A stretch of DNA of 64,000 nucleotides from Dugong dugon (GCA_030035585.1 CM057462.1:61228734-61292733), one strand, 5' to 3'; positions 32,971 through 44,790 are shown, counted from the stretch's first letter. Numbers and translations are program-made. Notes: generated by a model from the letters alone, not told the origin.

Positions 32971-33627
32971 TCAACTTTCCACCGAAGTTTCCTTCAGTAT
33001 GAGGAGGATTGATTTCACTGAGGGCAGGTCTTGGTGCTGGGGTTCACCCACTGGGCTAACTCTGAATTCATCTGACAAAACTTTCTCTATCAGCCAAAAA
33101 TGAGATCACCCTCTTTAAGAGGATTGCACTGACAAGGCAAGGTTTGTAGCTCACTTTTCATGGCTTTTCATTAAACAGATTCCTGGACAGGTTTATGGGG
33201 CCAGTAGCCTGACACACCTCATATATAAAGCCCCATGCTAATTGCTGGCACATCCAGCTACCAACTATACAAGCTCCCCGTGGTTCTAGCTGAGGTTGTG
33301 AACTACCTCTATTCTCTCCCAGTCCTGATCCTAACCAGCTGATTCCCCACCAGCAGCACAGGATGAATGGTGCAGTCCCTTTTCTCTACCTCAGTCTTCT
33401 AGTGACCAAGAGTCCAGCTTGAAGGAGGGGAGGAGGATGGGAGAGCTGTGACTGGTTCTACGCTACAGAGGCTACTGGGTAGGCTGAGAAGTTGCAGCAA
33501 GATTTGAAGGTTTGCAGTAATTTGGATGGGTTCATGTAACAGAGACATCCATTTCTCTCTTTGCTGGCTCAGTGGCATGGACATATCCGACTCTGGCACC
33601 AATGATAGATACAGGAGAACCTCCTGG
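32971..33627. other. Unique sequence
   Basis: No gene or repeat recognised. The minus frame at 33399-33785 runs into the LTR and lacks known domains. Confidence 0.45.
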
Positions 33628-34302
33628 TGATGGCTAATTTTATGTGTCAACTTAGCTGAGCTATGATTCCCAGCTGTTTGATCAAACACTAGTCTAGATG
33701 CTGTTATGAAGTAGTTACATGTGATTGAATCAGTTGGCCGTAAGTAAAGCAGTTTACCCTCCATAATGTGGTGGACCCCATCCAATCAGTTGAAGGCCTT
33801 AAGAACAAAAATGGAGTTTCCCCTAGGGTGTATTCTGCCTCCAGACTATAAACAGACATTTTGCAAGAATCTCCTCACTCTTCACTCTTCCAGTTGCCTG
33901 ACCTACAGATTTTGGGAAACAAGACTGTAGGAATCACCAGCCTGTCACCTGACCTACAGATTTTGGACTTGCCAGCACCCACCCCCGCCTCAACAATCCC
34001 AGAGCCAGTTCCTTAAAATTTATCTGTTTATCATCTATCTATCCATCTGGAACCCTGGTGGTACAGTGGTTAAGAGTTCAAGCAGCTAACCAAAAGGTTG
34101 GCAGTTCGAATCCACCAGCAGCTCCTTGGAAACCCCATGGGGTAATTCTACTCTGTCCTATACGGTAGCTACGAGTTAGAATTGACTTGATGGCAAAGGG
34201 TTTGATTTGGTTTTTGGTTTATCTGTCTATCAATTATCTATCTATCTATCATCTATTGCTATCTCACTGGTTCTCTTTCTCTAGAGAAGCCCTACTAAGA
34301 CA
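33628..34302 (+). mobile_element. ERVL/MaLR-type LTR, sense, with SINE insertion
   Basis: Starts TGATGGCTAATTTTATGTGTCAACTT and ends 'ctctagagaagccctactaagaca', the terminal wording of a common mammalian ERVL/MaLR LTR. Internal blocks 'gtggaccccatccaatcagttgaagg' and 'gactataaacagac' fit. A TATC-rich segment near the end is split by a SINE at 34049-34220. Confidence 0.8.
34049..34220 (+). mobile_element. tRNA-Asn-class SINE, short subfamily
   Basis: Plus copy: 'ggaaccctggtggtacagtgg', 'ctaaccaaaaggttggcagttcgaat', 'gcagctccttggaaacccc', ending 'gatggcaaagggtttgatttgg'. Inserted inside a TATC repeat of the LTR. Confidence 0.95.
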
Positions 34303-36236
34303 CTCCCCCACAACCACCCTGCCAAGTGGCTGCTGATACCCTTAGTGTTCATGGATGCCCAGGGAGTACCGAAGGGGGATGGCCTCTAGGTGGGCTGAGT
34401 AGCTTAAGACGCACTTATATACACGGCAAGAAGGACTTGACATAGGCAAAGAGTGTGGCTTCCACTCGAGTGAGGCCTAGAACAATGAGTGAGTGAGGTC
34501 TCAAAACATGGAAGGGTGATGGTTCCCCTCACATGATGGGCAGTCTTAAGGTCAGTTCTGAAATCTGGCAAGGTCTTAGGCTTTCAAACATGTCAGATCA
34601 GGTTCAGGAATGAGGATGCAGCTGCTTTATCCTGCTGAATTTATTCACCAGTCACTATGACTAACATGGGAGTAACATGGAATAATTTGGGACTCTTGAA
34701 AGACTGAGAGGTTCAGAAGCAGTGTGACAGCAGCTGTTCACCATGTGGTTCTAGACCCCTCACCTTCACCTCTGTTCTGAGGGGTGGAAGCAGCCGTAGG
34801 TAGATTAACCCTGCTGGCTAGGGTGGAGATCAAACGGGAGAGCAGGAGGCCTGGCTGGAAGGACTGGGAACCTCCCCAAGGCACCACTACGTTACTGTGG
34901 GGACTAGGGTAGACAAACTCATTAACAAGAAACTGACAGGGGCAGTGGGAACCATTGAGATTACCCCAAATACCACCCTTTGGCCGTACGAATCCTCCAA
35001 GGTGCCTTGGCCATCTGAGGAGGGACAGAACTGTAGCTAATTCAGACTCAGTTTTTCTGTCCATGGTGGCAGAGGATATCAAGTACAAAAGGGAAGCATG
35101 ACTTCTAGTGGGAAAGGTCAACAAGAGAGACTTACCTGAAGATCCTCCTGGGCAGTCAGCCCCAGGAGTTAATGTACTTAAATTTCATGTCTGTGAGAGT
35201 CAAAACCTATTGGTTGAGACTGATCACTTGCCTCCAATGCCCAGATTTGTCTTTCTGGGGACTAGAAAGCACCAACAGTGGCCTCAGTGGTTTGAGAGAG
35301 GCACGCTCGGCCGGTGGGTTCCTTGCTGGAATTGATTTGTATTGATGGGAGAATTTTGAAGGTTGCTGACTGTGAGAGATTCTTCATCAGTTGGAGTTCC
35401 CGAATCTGAGGCCTCCATTTCCGTCTGCATGGCTACTGAGAAAGTGTATTAGTTTGTCTTGGGGCTTAAATAAGAAAGAAGTTCCTTCCTTTTTCATGTA
35501 GAAATCCAGAAGGAAGCAGTCCAGGGCTGATGAGGGGCTCTGGAGTGCCCATGGACACAGGCTTCTTCTGGTGCATTGTTCCCCATCTCCAGGAGGTGGC
35601 TCTCTTCCTCATGGTCCAAGAGAGTGGATCCATATTTTAGGAAGGAGGTTGGAAGAGGGGATGAAGAAGAGGCACAAAAGGTAAGCACCAGCTGTCTTTT
35701 AAGTAAGGTCCCAGAAGCTGCCACACAACACTTCAGAGTCAGGGCATAGTGAGATGGCCAGACTTAGCTGCAAAGGAGGCTGGGGCACGTGGGTTTTATT
35801 CAGTGAAAGAGACACGTGTCAAGGGAAGTTTAATTGAATCTGGATAAATGTGTGGAGGACATCTTGACCTGAATCAATTTTCTTGACCTGACAGCAGAAC
35901 CAATTTGCAACATTTTTAAGTCATGTAATGCTCATATATTGCTTCCTATGTGCCAGTCGAGGACTTGGGGGAATGAGGAAAGACCTCCAGGCCAAGGAGA
36001 CAAGAAACCAGACAAGGATCCAGGCTCCCTCAATGGGGAGAATGACCATACCACAAGGTCCCCTTTTTCCTGTGGCAGTTACAGTCTATGGGAGAGGCAG
36101 TAAGCTTTCTTTGCAGGATGCCAAGACTTCACTTTGCAGATGGTCCAGCAGGGTGGGAGAAATTTTTCTTCTTTTCTGAAGGCCCTTCACCTGTCCTTGG
36201 CAGGAAGAAGGGAATTCACAGGAAGAAATGAAAATA
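34303..36236. other. Unassigned sequence, possibly LTR-element interior
   Basis: It directly follows the LTR end. Frames at 34738-35124 (-) and 35108-35335 (+) have no recognised domain. An internal remnant of the flanking ERV is possible because of position alone. No second LTR was found. Confidence 0.35.
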
Positions 36237-36338
36237 CAGGTAGTCCCCGACTTACGACGTATTCAAGTTAGGACAAACAGCACTTAACGACCGTTCTTTT
36301 TTTTTTTTTTCTTAATATCTATCTTATCATTAGTAATA

Positions 36339-36824
36339 CAGTCAGCCCTGCATATCCGCAGGTTCTGCATCCTCGGAGTCAATCGACCACGAATCGAAAA
36401 TATTAAAAAAAAAAAAAAAAGAAAATTCCGAAAAGCAAAACTTGAATTTGTTGCGCCGAGCACTACCCTGAATCCATGTGAAAGAAGCGACATGTAGCCT
36501 CCTGACTTTTCACAGATCCTGGGTCTCTTGCCAGCACTCGTCGTTTGAGCATTGTTCTCCTTGCGTTAGCTATTTGTGTTGTGTGTATCTTTCGTTTCTG
36601 TGAAAAAATGGCTCCTAAAAAGCAACTAAGTGGTCAAAACAATCCCTCAAAGGCTAAGAGGGAGCGTAAAGTGCCCTCCCTTGATGAGAAAATACAAATC
36701 TTAGATCTTTTGAAAAGTGGCATGTCGTTTGCCGAAGTGGGCCATAAGGTGGGTAAGGATGAATGGAGCATTCACACAATAAAGCAGAAAGAAGCTGAAA
36801 TTCCTGAAGTGTTAGTGCTGCCCC
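36339..36824 (+). mobile_element. Second Tigger-like end nested inside the first
   Basis: 'cagtcagccctgcatatccgc' preceded by TA, then 'gaatcgaaaatatt' and an A-run, is the 5' terminal wording of another Tigger family. It leads into transposase sequence and is cut at 36825 by RTE. Its own right end was not found. Whether the transposase belongs to this or the outer element is unclear. Confidence 0.65.
36608..36814 (+). pseudogene. Tigger transposase N-terminal fragment
   Basis: From ATG at 36608: MAPKKQLSGQNNPSKAKRER, then a psq/CENP-B-type helix-turn-helix region (PSLDEKIQILDLLKSGMSF, AEVGHKVGKDEWSIHTIKQK). This is the DNA-binding N-terminus of pogo/Tigger transposases. About 70 residues survive. 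The frame then enters the RTE insertion, so the DDE catalytic part is missing. Confidence 0.88.
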
Positions 36825-37203
36825 TGTTGTGTTGCTGTTGGGCGCCGTTGAGTTGGTTCCAACTCTTAGTGACCCCATGTATAACAGAACGAAACACTAT
36901 TCAGTTCTGCATCATCCTCATAATTGTTAGCTTGAACAAATTGTTGCAGTCACTGTGTCAATCCGTCTTGTTGAGGGTCTTCCTCTCTTTCACTGCTCTC
37001 TACATTATCAGGCATGATGTCTTTCTCCAGGGACTGGTCCCTCCTGATAACGTGTCCTAAGTACGTGAGACGTAGTCTTGCCATTCTTGCCTCTAAGGAG
37101 CATTCTGGCTGTACTTCTTCCAAGACAGATTTGTTTGTTCTTCTGGCAGTCCATGCTATATTCAGTATTCATCACCAACACCATAATTCAAAGGCTTCAA
37201 TTG
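36825..37203 (-). mobile_element. RTE LINE 3' fragment in Tigger
   Basis: Minus RTE tail and upstream 370 bases ('gttgctgttgggcgccgttgag', 'cttgaacaaattgttgcagtcactg', 'ctccagggactggtccctcctg', 'cttctggcagtccatgctatattc'). It interrupts the Tigger pair. Confidence 0.92.
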
Positions 37204-37559
37204 GGCTACGTTCCAACGATTCCGTCGTCAGTCAACTCTGACATAAGTCAAATACCTCTTTTTTTTTTTAGCTTTCATTATTATTGTCTTTTATTATCAG
37301 TATCTTTATAAATCCGATCTTTATTTGTCTTTGGAGGTTGGCATAAGAATTACAACATCAGCAAATTATGTGCTACAACATTGTGTGTAGTATGTGCTGC
37401 AACACTATATGTAGTACATATAATCATCCCTTGATAATATCGGGGGATTTGTTCCAGGACTCCCCGTGGCAAGTCAGGGACTGCCTGTATATCCCTTCTC
37501 TTCCATGGAGGGGAGCCAGTCCTTTTGTGTTTCTAAGGATTGGCTTCTCCATGGTATTA

Positions 37560-37690
37560 AGGGAGTGAATGTGTATGTGCTTGATGTGCTTGTGTATGTA
37601 TGTGGGGGTATGTTTATGTGTGTATGTGTTTGTGTGAGTATGTGCATGTATATGTGTGTATATGTTTTTGTATGTGTGTGTGTGTTGGGA
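37560..37690. repeat. TG-rich imperfect repeat
   Basis: TGTATGTG/TGTGTATG variants over about 130 bases. Confidence 0.85.
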
Positions 37691-38465
37691 GGGGTGGGAG
37701 TTTCCGGTGGTCCTTTAAGTTCTCTGTTTCAAGGACTACTGTGAGAGAAAATAAAGCAGATCCAGGGCTTTGTGTGTGTGTGGAGCCCTACAGAGGAAAG
37801 GTCCTACCAGGAAAATGAGAACCATTCAGAATGTTTAAATACAAAGAATTGAATTCAGGGAATTGGCTACCTGGGTGATAGAAGGGGCCGAGAAGCCAAC
37901 CAGGCAAACCCAGAGACTAATATCAGATAGAAGACATGGACCACTCTGAGGCAGGAGAGACAAAGGGAGGAGGCAGAGCTTCTGGAATTCAGGGGTTGGG
38001 GCAGCCCCATGGTGGACCTGTCAGCCAGTGGTTGCTGCCATAGGAGGATATGCAGCTGTTGTCAGAGATGCTGCCCCACATGGGAGGGGGGCTGAGAAAT
38101 GCCCTGGCTGCTCCTTTCCTCCACCAACCAATCTCCTACCACTGCCTCTTATTGCCAAATCTAGTTGGAAGCAGCAGACCCAGAAGCCTGGGACATGCAG
38201 CCTGCAGGGGTTGCCCCTCATCATACAGAGTATGGGAAGGTCAAGGAATGAGTCTGTAGGCAGGCAGATCTGGGACTGGCACAAGGAGAAACTGGAGAAG
38301 CAGCTTGTGGGGTGGGGGTGGGGCTGGACCCTGGGTATGGGACTCTTGGGGACTCCTGGCTGGTTTGATGGCTGGCCATTGGGCAGGGAGAAGGACTGCT
38401 GTTGGGGTACCCTCCTAGCACTGTGTCTGCGGTGCCTTGTTGGGGTGCTCTGTCCCCTGAGTCCT
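37691..38465. other. Unique, GC-rich sequence
   Basis: No repeat or gene recognised. The plus frame 38028-38492 has no known domain and overlaps several open frames in other phases. Confidence 0.45.
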
Positions 38466-38986
38466 TGTCTTAGTTATCTAGTGCTTCTATAACAGAAATA
38501 CCACAAGTGGACGGCTTTAACAAACAGAAATTTATTCTCTCACAGTCTAGGAGGCTAAAAGTCTGAATTCAGAGTACCAGCTCCAGGAGAAGGCCTTCTC
38601 TCTCTGTTGGCTCTGGAGGAAGCCTTTCCATCTATCTTCCCCTTGTCTAGGAGCTTCTCAGTGCAGGGATCCCAGGTCCAAAGGACACGCTCTGCTCCTG
38701 GCACTACTTTCTTGATGGTATGAGGTCCCTCTGTCTCTCTGCTCGCTTCTCTCTTTTATATTGCAAAAGAGATTGACTCAAAACACAACCTAATCTTGTA
38801 GATTGAGTCCTGCCTTATTAGCATAACTGCCTCTAATCCTGCCACATTAACATCATAGAGGTAAGATTTACAACACAGAGAAAAATCACTTTAGGTGACA
38901 AAACGGTGGACAATTACACAATATTAGGAACCATGGCCTAGCTAAGTTGACACACATTTTTGGGAGACACAATTCAATCCATAACA
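38466..38986 (-). mobile_element. MaLR-like solo LTR with exact 5-base duplication
   Basis: 521 bases TGTCTTAGTTATCTAGTGCTTC...AATTCAATCCATAACA flanked by GTCCT at 38461-38465 and 38987-38991. It aligns end to end with the copies at 12751, 22226 and 43012. Confidence 0.96.
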
Positions 38987-38991
38987 GTCCT

Positions 38992-40124
38992 CACATGCCA
39001 GGATAGTGTGACCCTCCAGGAGGCCCTAAGCTTAGGTGGGCAAGGAGCTCCTGGAGCTTTACCGTATGGCCAGAGAGGGGGGCATCAGTTGGAAGATGCT
39101 ATGTAGGGGGTGAGGGAGGCAGGGAAAGCCGTGAAGGGGTTATTGTAGGTGGTCTGGGTCATGGAGATGAGAGAGAAGCGTGGATTTGAGAGATTTCAAA
39201 GCGGGTGAATCAATGAGACTTGGAAACTGATTGGATATGAAGAGAGGGAAGAGCAAATAATGATGATCCTATGATCCAAGTGTGATTCTGGTGGCCACAC
39301 CCTGTGGGGGCTTTCTGAGGGCAAATCCCTCCATTACAGACCATGCTCTGGTTCAGAGAGGCCAGGAACTAGCTGGGTCTGTGGGAAGAGCAAGCAGGGC
39401 TGTGGAGGCTGCCTTCTGCCCTCTTCCAGCCTGGAGATCCCTGGAGTCAGGGAGGAAAGCGGGGGTGGCCAGAGCAGCCTCCCACCAGGTAGAAGGGTAT
39501 GAGTGAACCATTGGAGCTCTAGACCCAAGCCTGAGAAGGGTGAGGCCTCCCACTAGAGTCTGAGTCTGAGGACAAATGTCTCTGCTGGCCGCAGGCCTGC
39601 CCTTCAAGTGGCCCCGGAAGCTCTCCAGGGTCCTGGGACATGCTGATCCTCGATCCTGTTACAGGGACCAGCATCCAGGTTGGCCTGAGCCTTTGTTTCT
39701 TGACCTGAGGGCATACTGGTCAGGCCCTCCACACCCCTCCCCAAGCTCTGGCCTGGATAGACACCAGTGTCCCTTTCTCTTGTGACTTCCTCTGGCCACG
39801 CCCAAACCTGCCTTATCCCTGCCCAGACTCTGAGCTCACTGCTGGCCTCTATGGCCATTCCTGGGAAAGAGGAATTACTGGTAGGTCTCAGGAAAGCACG
39901 GCTTCCTCCTGGATGTGAGAAAGCAGAAATCAGAGGTGGCAGCATTGGGTTAGAAGCCTTGGGCATCTGTGGGCTCTGGACACTGACCTGGTCCTCCCAC
40001 CCCCACTCTGTCCCATTACACCCATTTCACAGATGGGGAAACACAAAGGCCCAGATTGAGAAAGACATTTATGGTCACTGGAGAAGGCTGGGAATGACCC
40101 GTCCACATACCTGGCCCCAGAGGA
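38992..40124. other. Unique, GC-rich sequence
   Basis: No gene recognised. Short overlapping frames on both strands. A MIR-like scrap on the minus strand lies at about 40010-40080 ('cccatttcacagatggggaaac'). Confidence 0.45.
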
Positions 40125-40311
40125 ACTCACGCTTGGTAAAGAACAGGGTCAGCAAAAAAGAGGAAGTCCCTCAACGAGATGGACCAGCAATGATGGGCTC
40201 AAGTATAATGATTGTGAGGATGGCCCAGGCCCAGGCAGTGTTTTGTTCTGTTGTACATAAGGTCGCTGTGAGTTGGAATCGACTCCACGGCACCTAACAA
40301 CAACAGCTTTT
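40125..40311 (+). mobile_element. RTE LINE 3' end
   Basis: Plus copy of the last ~190 bases: 'gcttggtaaagaacagggtcagc', 'agaggaagtccctcaacgag', ending 'gagttggaatcgactccacgg' and 'cacctaacaacaacagc'. Confidence 0.92.
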
Positions 40312-41264
40312 GGCAGTCATGATAGGGGTTCTTGTAATTCCCAGGCCCCCCACCTCCACCCTATGCTTTCTCACCCGCAGACCTTTGCTGTGCGTCCCCA
40401 GTGGCTGAACCTCACAAGACTCCCTCAAGCCACAGATTCTGCCTTCAGCCTCTTCACCCCAACCAATCTGTGGCCCCCCCAAGTCAGGAACCGGATTCCC
40501 TTGGGTCTGAGACCCTCAATGGTTGTCCACGGAAAAGTCTTGCAGACTTGAATGGAAGAAGATACTCCTTTTCCAGTTCTGGGCCTGGACCCTGGGGCTT
40601 AGAGTCCTGGTTTTAATTCCTTCCAACAGGAGAAATGTGTCACCTTAGACTATGGAAACACCATCGCTGTGACCCCCAACTTGGAGAGCTGTGACCTGCC
40701 CCATCCACCTGATACCATCTTCTCAAGGACCTGTCCAGGAGATTTGGATGGACCCTGAGCCAGGGAGAAGGACCCAGGGACGCGATCTGGTTTCTTGCTT
40801 GGCAGAGCTCCCAAAGCTGGTCCCTCTGAGGGCTGAGAAGCCCCCCTTTCCCTCCCCTAGCAGATCTCTTGGCTCTTTCCCTAATTGCCAGCAGGTGGCA
40901 CTGTGTCCTCAGCTTTGCAGGCCTCAGGTCTGGGATCTGCAATTCTGCTGGGCCCATGCTGGGGGCAGGGCTGCAGTCCTGGAGGGTCCCATGAACTCTG
41001 TCAAGGCCCCTTGATGGTCCTCTTCCTGCCTCTGCTTGTCATTCCTGTGGGGTAGTATGCCTCCCAGGGCTGGCAGAGCCAGGCCTTGAGAAGTCTGGAC
41101 ACATGCTCATGGTATGCCGCTTGCCCCAGCTACTAGGCATGCGAGAGCCCCCTCTGCTGCTCCGGCTGTCTGTTCTCTGTACCCTGGGCTTTGCAGTTGC
41201 CACCTGCACTGTATGGTGCACTGCTCTGGTGCTGTATGCACATCAGCTCATGTATGCATCCCAT
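40312..41264. other. Unique, GC-rich sequence
   Basis: No gene or repeat recognised. Multiple short open frames in all phases, as expected for high GC. Confidence 0.45.
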
Positions 41265-41405
41265 AACAGGGTCAGTTAGGTACCCATTGCCCAGGTGAGG
41301 ACACCAAGGTCAGGGAAGGCCTGTAAGGCCACTCAGCTAGCAAGTGGCAGACCTGGGCCTGCACCCACATCTGTCTGACTCACACCTTGTATCTTAACCC
41401 CTGCA
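41265..41405 (-). mobile_element. MIR SINE fragment
   Basis: 'gtacccattgcccaggtgagg', 'ggccactcagctagcaagtggcagacctggg', 'tcttaacccctgcactg': antisense MIR. Confidence 0.8.
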
Positions 41406-42329
41406 CTGGACTGTAGCCATGTCCTGGCTGTCTGGAGGAATTATTGCTCTTACGCAAAGGGGCCCAAATCCAGGACCCTTCTCCCATCCTCCCCTTCCCA
41501 ACCTTAGGCACTTTGTGCCTACCTGCAAAGTCCTGAGCTGAGCCAGAAGTGGCAGCCCAAGAGAGCAGCCTAGGCCTGCCCGATGTTGGGGCTGGGGGTG
41601 GGGGTCGGGGGCGTGGGAGGGGGTGGGAGTGTCTCAATCTGATACTCCATGCTTGCTGTTGGTGCAGGAGTGGGGGCCAGGAAGAGAGAGCAATGGTGCA
41701 AGCCGCAGGGAAGAAGGGATGCGGGAATCATTTCTGGGCAACACCTCCGCCCTCGCCCCTGTCCTGAGGCTCTGCTCCTGCAGTTCTCCCATTCGGCATC
41801 TCCCTCACTCAGCTGCTCCATTGCTCACCCCTCCTTTTCCTGACCATATTTCCCTTTCTCAACTGTCTCTCCCTGCCTCTCCCTCTCCATCCCTAGTTCT
41901 TTCTTTCACTCTGTCTGTCTCTGCAGCTCCATCAGCCTGTCTTTCTTTTAGTGTCTCTGTCTCTCTCCAACAGAGTTAAGTGACAAAAGAAAAATGATCC
42001 CCTCCTGCCAGGGTTATTAAAATCATGTTCTACAATTGAGCCGCCAGAAGGGCCCCGGCTAATGATGGATGATAGGGCCTCAGCTTCCCCACAGCTGGGA
42101 GTGAGGCGACAGGAGGAGCGGCGGGATTACCACCAATTGCTCTGGGTGGAGAGTGAACAGCTCTTCTCCTCTCCTGCAAATCACCTCCCTCCTGCTCTGG
42201 GGAGATAAAGTCTCATCCTTGGCGAAGAGGCTGGAGCTAGGGGGTGGGAGGGGCTGGAGCAGCCAGGCAGCTCCAGGCTGGGGACAGGTCCCCAGGAGCC
42301 AGGCATCCCTCACACCTGCAAGGATTACC
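41406..42329. other. Unique sequence with a regulatory candidate
   Basis: No gene recognised. C/T-rich at 41800-41970. It then holds the HOX/PBX-like block described separately. Confidence 0.5.
41976..42085. promoter_or_regulatory. Candidate enhancer block with HOX/PBX-like site
   Basis: TGATGGATGA at 42063-42072 fits the PBX-HOX bipartite form TGATNNATNN. Nearby are TTATTAAAATCATG (42014-42027), ACAATTGAG (42032-42040), a TGACA MEIS-like half site (41981-41985) and CTAATGATGG. AT-rich motifs lie in a GC-rich surround. Function inferred only. Confidence 0.33.
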
Positions 42330-42495
42330 TCAGTTTACCCAGGGCTTCCACATTTCTTCACAGCAGCCTTGGAGGCAGGCAAAGCATGATTCTGAGCCTT
42401 ATGGGATCAGGGCTCAGAGAGTTTAGGTAACTTGCCCAAAGTCACACAGCCATGAAGTGGCAGAGCTGGTACTTGAACTCCAAACTCCAATGTCT
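42330..42495 (-). mobile_element. MIR SINE
   Basis: Antisense MIR: 'ggtaacttgcccaaagtcacacagcc', 'gtggcagagctggtacttgaac'. Confidence 0.85.
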
Positions 42496-43011
42496 TTTTT
42501 AAGCATTAGCCGGCCTCTTCTCCAAGGAGCACTGGAACAGAAAGATTTTGATTGGCAGAAAATGATAGTCCGTGGTCAAGCAGGCTTCGATCCTACTGGG
42601 ACCACAACAAGAGTAAGCAAATACGTTGTAGCAAAGTGGTTTTGAGTTAGACATTGGGAAAGACTTCACATTGGAGTGGGCTCTAAAATAGGTGACTGAG
42701 AGTCTGTGGTTTTACTTTCTTCATGGTATTTCAGAACAAGAGGGACCATCTTGTCACTCTTTCTAAGCTAGAGACAGGAGTCTGGATATGGAAATCTACC
42801 TAATGGAATATTATGGAAACTCATCCAGTGGAATTTGAGGATTCTGGGGATAGGATGTGCCAGCGTCTGGAAGACTTGACAGGATAAATTGCAGAAGAGA
42901 AGAGGAGACTGTTTCCTTAGAGTCAGCCCTGGGAGCATGCGTGAGGGGAGCCATGGCCTAGGTACCCTGACTTGGCCAGGTTACAGATGCCGTCTCATGT
43001 GTGTAGGGGCA
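42496..43011. other. Unique sequence
   Basis: Nothing recognised between the MIR and the LTR. Confidence 0.45.
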
Positions 43012-43547
43012 TGTCTGAGTCATCTCGTGCTGCTCCAACAGAAATACCACAAGTGGATGGCTTTACAAAGAGAAGTTTATCCTCTCACAGTCTAGTAGGC
43101 AACAAGTCCAAATTCAGGGCGTCAGCTCCAGGAGAAGGCTTTCTCTCTCTGTCGGCTCTGGAGGAAGGTCCTTGTGATGCATCAGTCTTCCCTTGGTCTG
43201 GGAGCTTCTCAGCGCAGGAACCTCAGGTCCAAAGGACACGCTCTGCACCTGGCACTGCTTTCTTGGTCGTATGAGGTTCCCATGTGTCTCTCCTTGCTTC
43301 TCTATTTTATATCTCAAAAGAGATGGGATTAAGACACTGTTGAATCTTGTAAACCTCATCGGTATAACCTCATCACAGTGATAGAATTTACAACATATAA
43401 GGAGATCACATACAACCTCATCATAGCGATAGAGTTTACAACACATAAGGAAATCACATCAGATTATACAATCATACAGTACTGCGAATCATGACCTAGC
43501 CAAGCTGCTATACACATGTTTTGGGGGACACAATTCAATCCATGACA
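43012..43547 (-). mobile_element. MaLR-like solo LTR with exact 5-base duplication
   Basis: 536 bases TGTCTGAGTCATCTCGTGCTGC...AATTCAATCCATGACA flanked by GGGCA at 43007-43011 and 43548-43552. It has a local internal duplication of an 'acctcatcatagygatagarttacaacayataagg' unit (about 43367-43450), which explains its greater length. Confidence 0.96.
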
Positions 43548-43589
43548 GGGCACATCTCCTGAAGCCTTCCCATGCCCATTCACCTTTTG

Positions 43590-43690
43590 AGGTGGACAAC
43601 TGAGGAATTATTGCCCCCATTTTGCAGATGAGGAAAACGAGTCTCAAGGAGAGAAGTTTTAAGGTCATGCAGACAAGACGAGAACCCTGG
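43590..43690 (-). mobile_element. MIR SINE fragment
   Basis: 'attattgcccccattttgcagatgaggaaaac' and 'agacgagaaccctgg' are antisense MIR wording. Confidence 0.7.
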
Positions 43691-44314
43691 TGTCCTGGCT
43701 CTTTCCATGCCTCCAGGCTGTGGGAAGCCAGTGGGTGTGGGAGTGGCCCAGGGTCCCAGCCCAATCCCCCCACACTACTCCTGCCTGACCACTAGTTCCC
43801 TAGTGCCTCCCCACCCACTTCAGGAGGGCTGCTGCTGGCACCGCAATCTGTGCAGGACAAATGAGTATCTCTTTCCCATCTGGATTCTATTATTTTTCAG
43901 TTTATCCTGGTCAAAAAGCACAAGATGGATGTTTAGAGGAAACAAAATATAATCTGAGAAAATGGAAAATATATATCATTGTTTGGGGTCAGGGGCTTGG
44001 AAGGCCCTGGAGGCTGATTCTTCAGAGATTATTGCTTGAGGCCTGGCTCAGCCCATCTCTGGACACATATGAGTAGCCATACATATGAGTAGCATTGATG
44101 GTGACCTCATGGGACCCCAGGGGATCTCCCTTCAGGACCTGGTCATCAGGGTGTGTGTGTTAGAGAAAGAGAAAGAGATAATGAGAGAATGCACTGGGGG
44201 CTGGGGGTAAAGAGAGGTCAAGCCACAGGCCCCCAGACTCCCTCCCTGGGGACACGGGCCTCTTCTGGATATTTCTGGGGCCTCCGGATTGTTCCCTGTA
44301 GGAGAAATACCCAC
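43691..44314. other. Unique sequence
   Basis: No gene recognised. It contains a small tandem of CATATGAGTAG units at 44065-44093 and one copy of a 25-base repeat (44076-44100). Confidence 0.5.
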
Positions 44315-44590
44315 CTCAGCAATAATAGCTAACGTGTATTGAGGCTTTACTAGTGCCTGGTACTCTTCCAAGTATTTTTCATAAATTTTAAGGACTTTTC
44401 ATCTCCTTTATTCTTCATGCCAACTCTGTATACTAGGTACCATTATCTCCATTTTATAGACGAGGAAACTGAGGCACAGAGAGCTCAAGAAACTTGCCTG
44501 AGATCACAAAACTAGAAGATGGCAGAACCATTCAAATCCAAGTAGTTGAACTCCAGAATTCACTCCTCAATCACTGTGCTATAAAGTCTA
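44315..44590 (-). mobile_element. MIR SINE, near full length
   Basis: Antisense MIR: 'cgtgtattgaggctttactagtgcctgg', 'ttatctccattttatagacgaggaaactgaggcacag', 'gagatcacaaaactagaagatgg'. Confidence 0.9.
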
Positions 44591-44790
44591 CCTTCACTAA
44601 AAAGAGAAAGGTAAGAAGTAGGGGAGAGAGAGAATACGCTCATGAGTATGTGAGAGATTATAATGTACACCCCTGTGTAGGACTGTGTATAGCACACAGC
44701 TATGGGTGTCCCTTATGTACCTGACTGTATATAACTGTGTTTGTTCAACCATCCATCCACGGCCCACTCACCCGCTCATTCATCTATTAT

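Larger units (their letters stand above)
36237..37487. mobile_element. Tigger/pogo-like DNA transposon with TA duplication
   Basis: Left end CAGGTAGTCCCCGACTTAC at 36237 and the inverted right end near 37465-37487 (reverse complement CAGGCAGTCCCTGACTTGC) match at 17 of 19 bases. Each is bordered by TA (36235-36236 and 37488-37489), the pogo/Tigger target duplication. The element contains a second Tigger end (36339) and an RTE insertion (36825-37203). Confidence 0.88.

Noticed and set aside
36608..36814. A domesticated Tigger-derived host gene
   Set aside because: Only about 70 N-terminal residues remain, the frame runs into an RTE insertion, and the element still has its terminal repeats, so it is a dead transposon.
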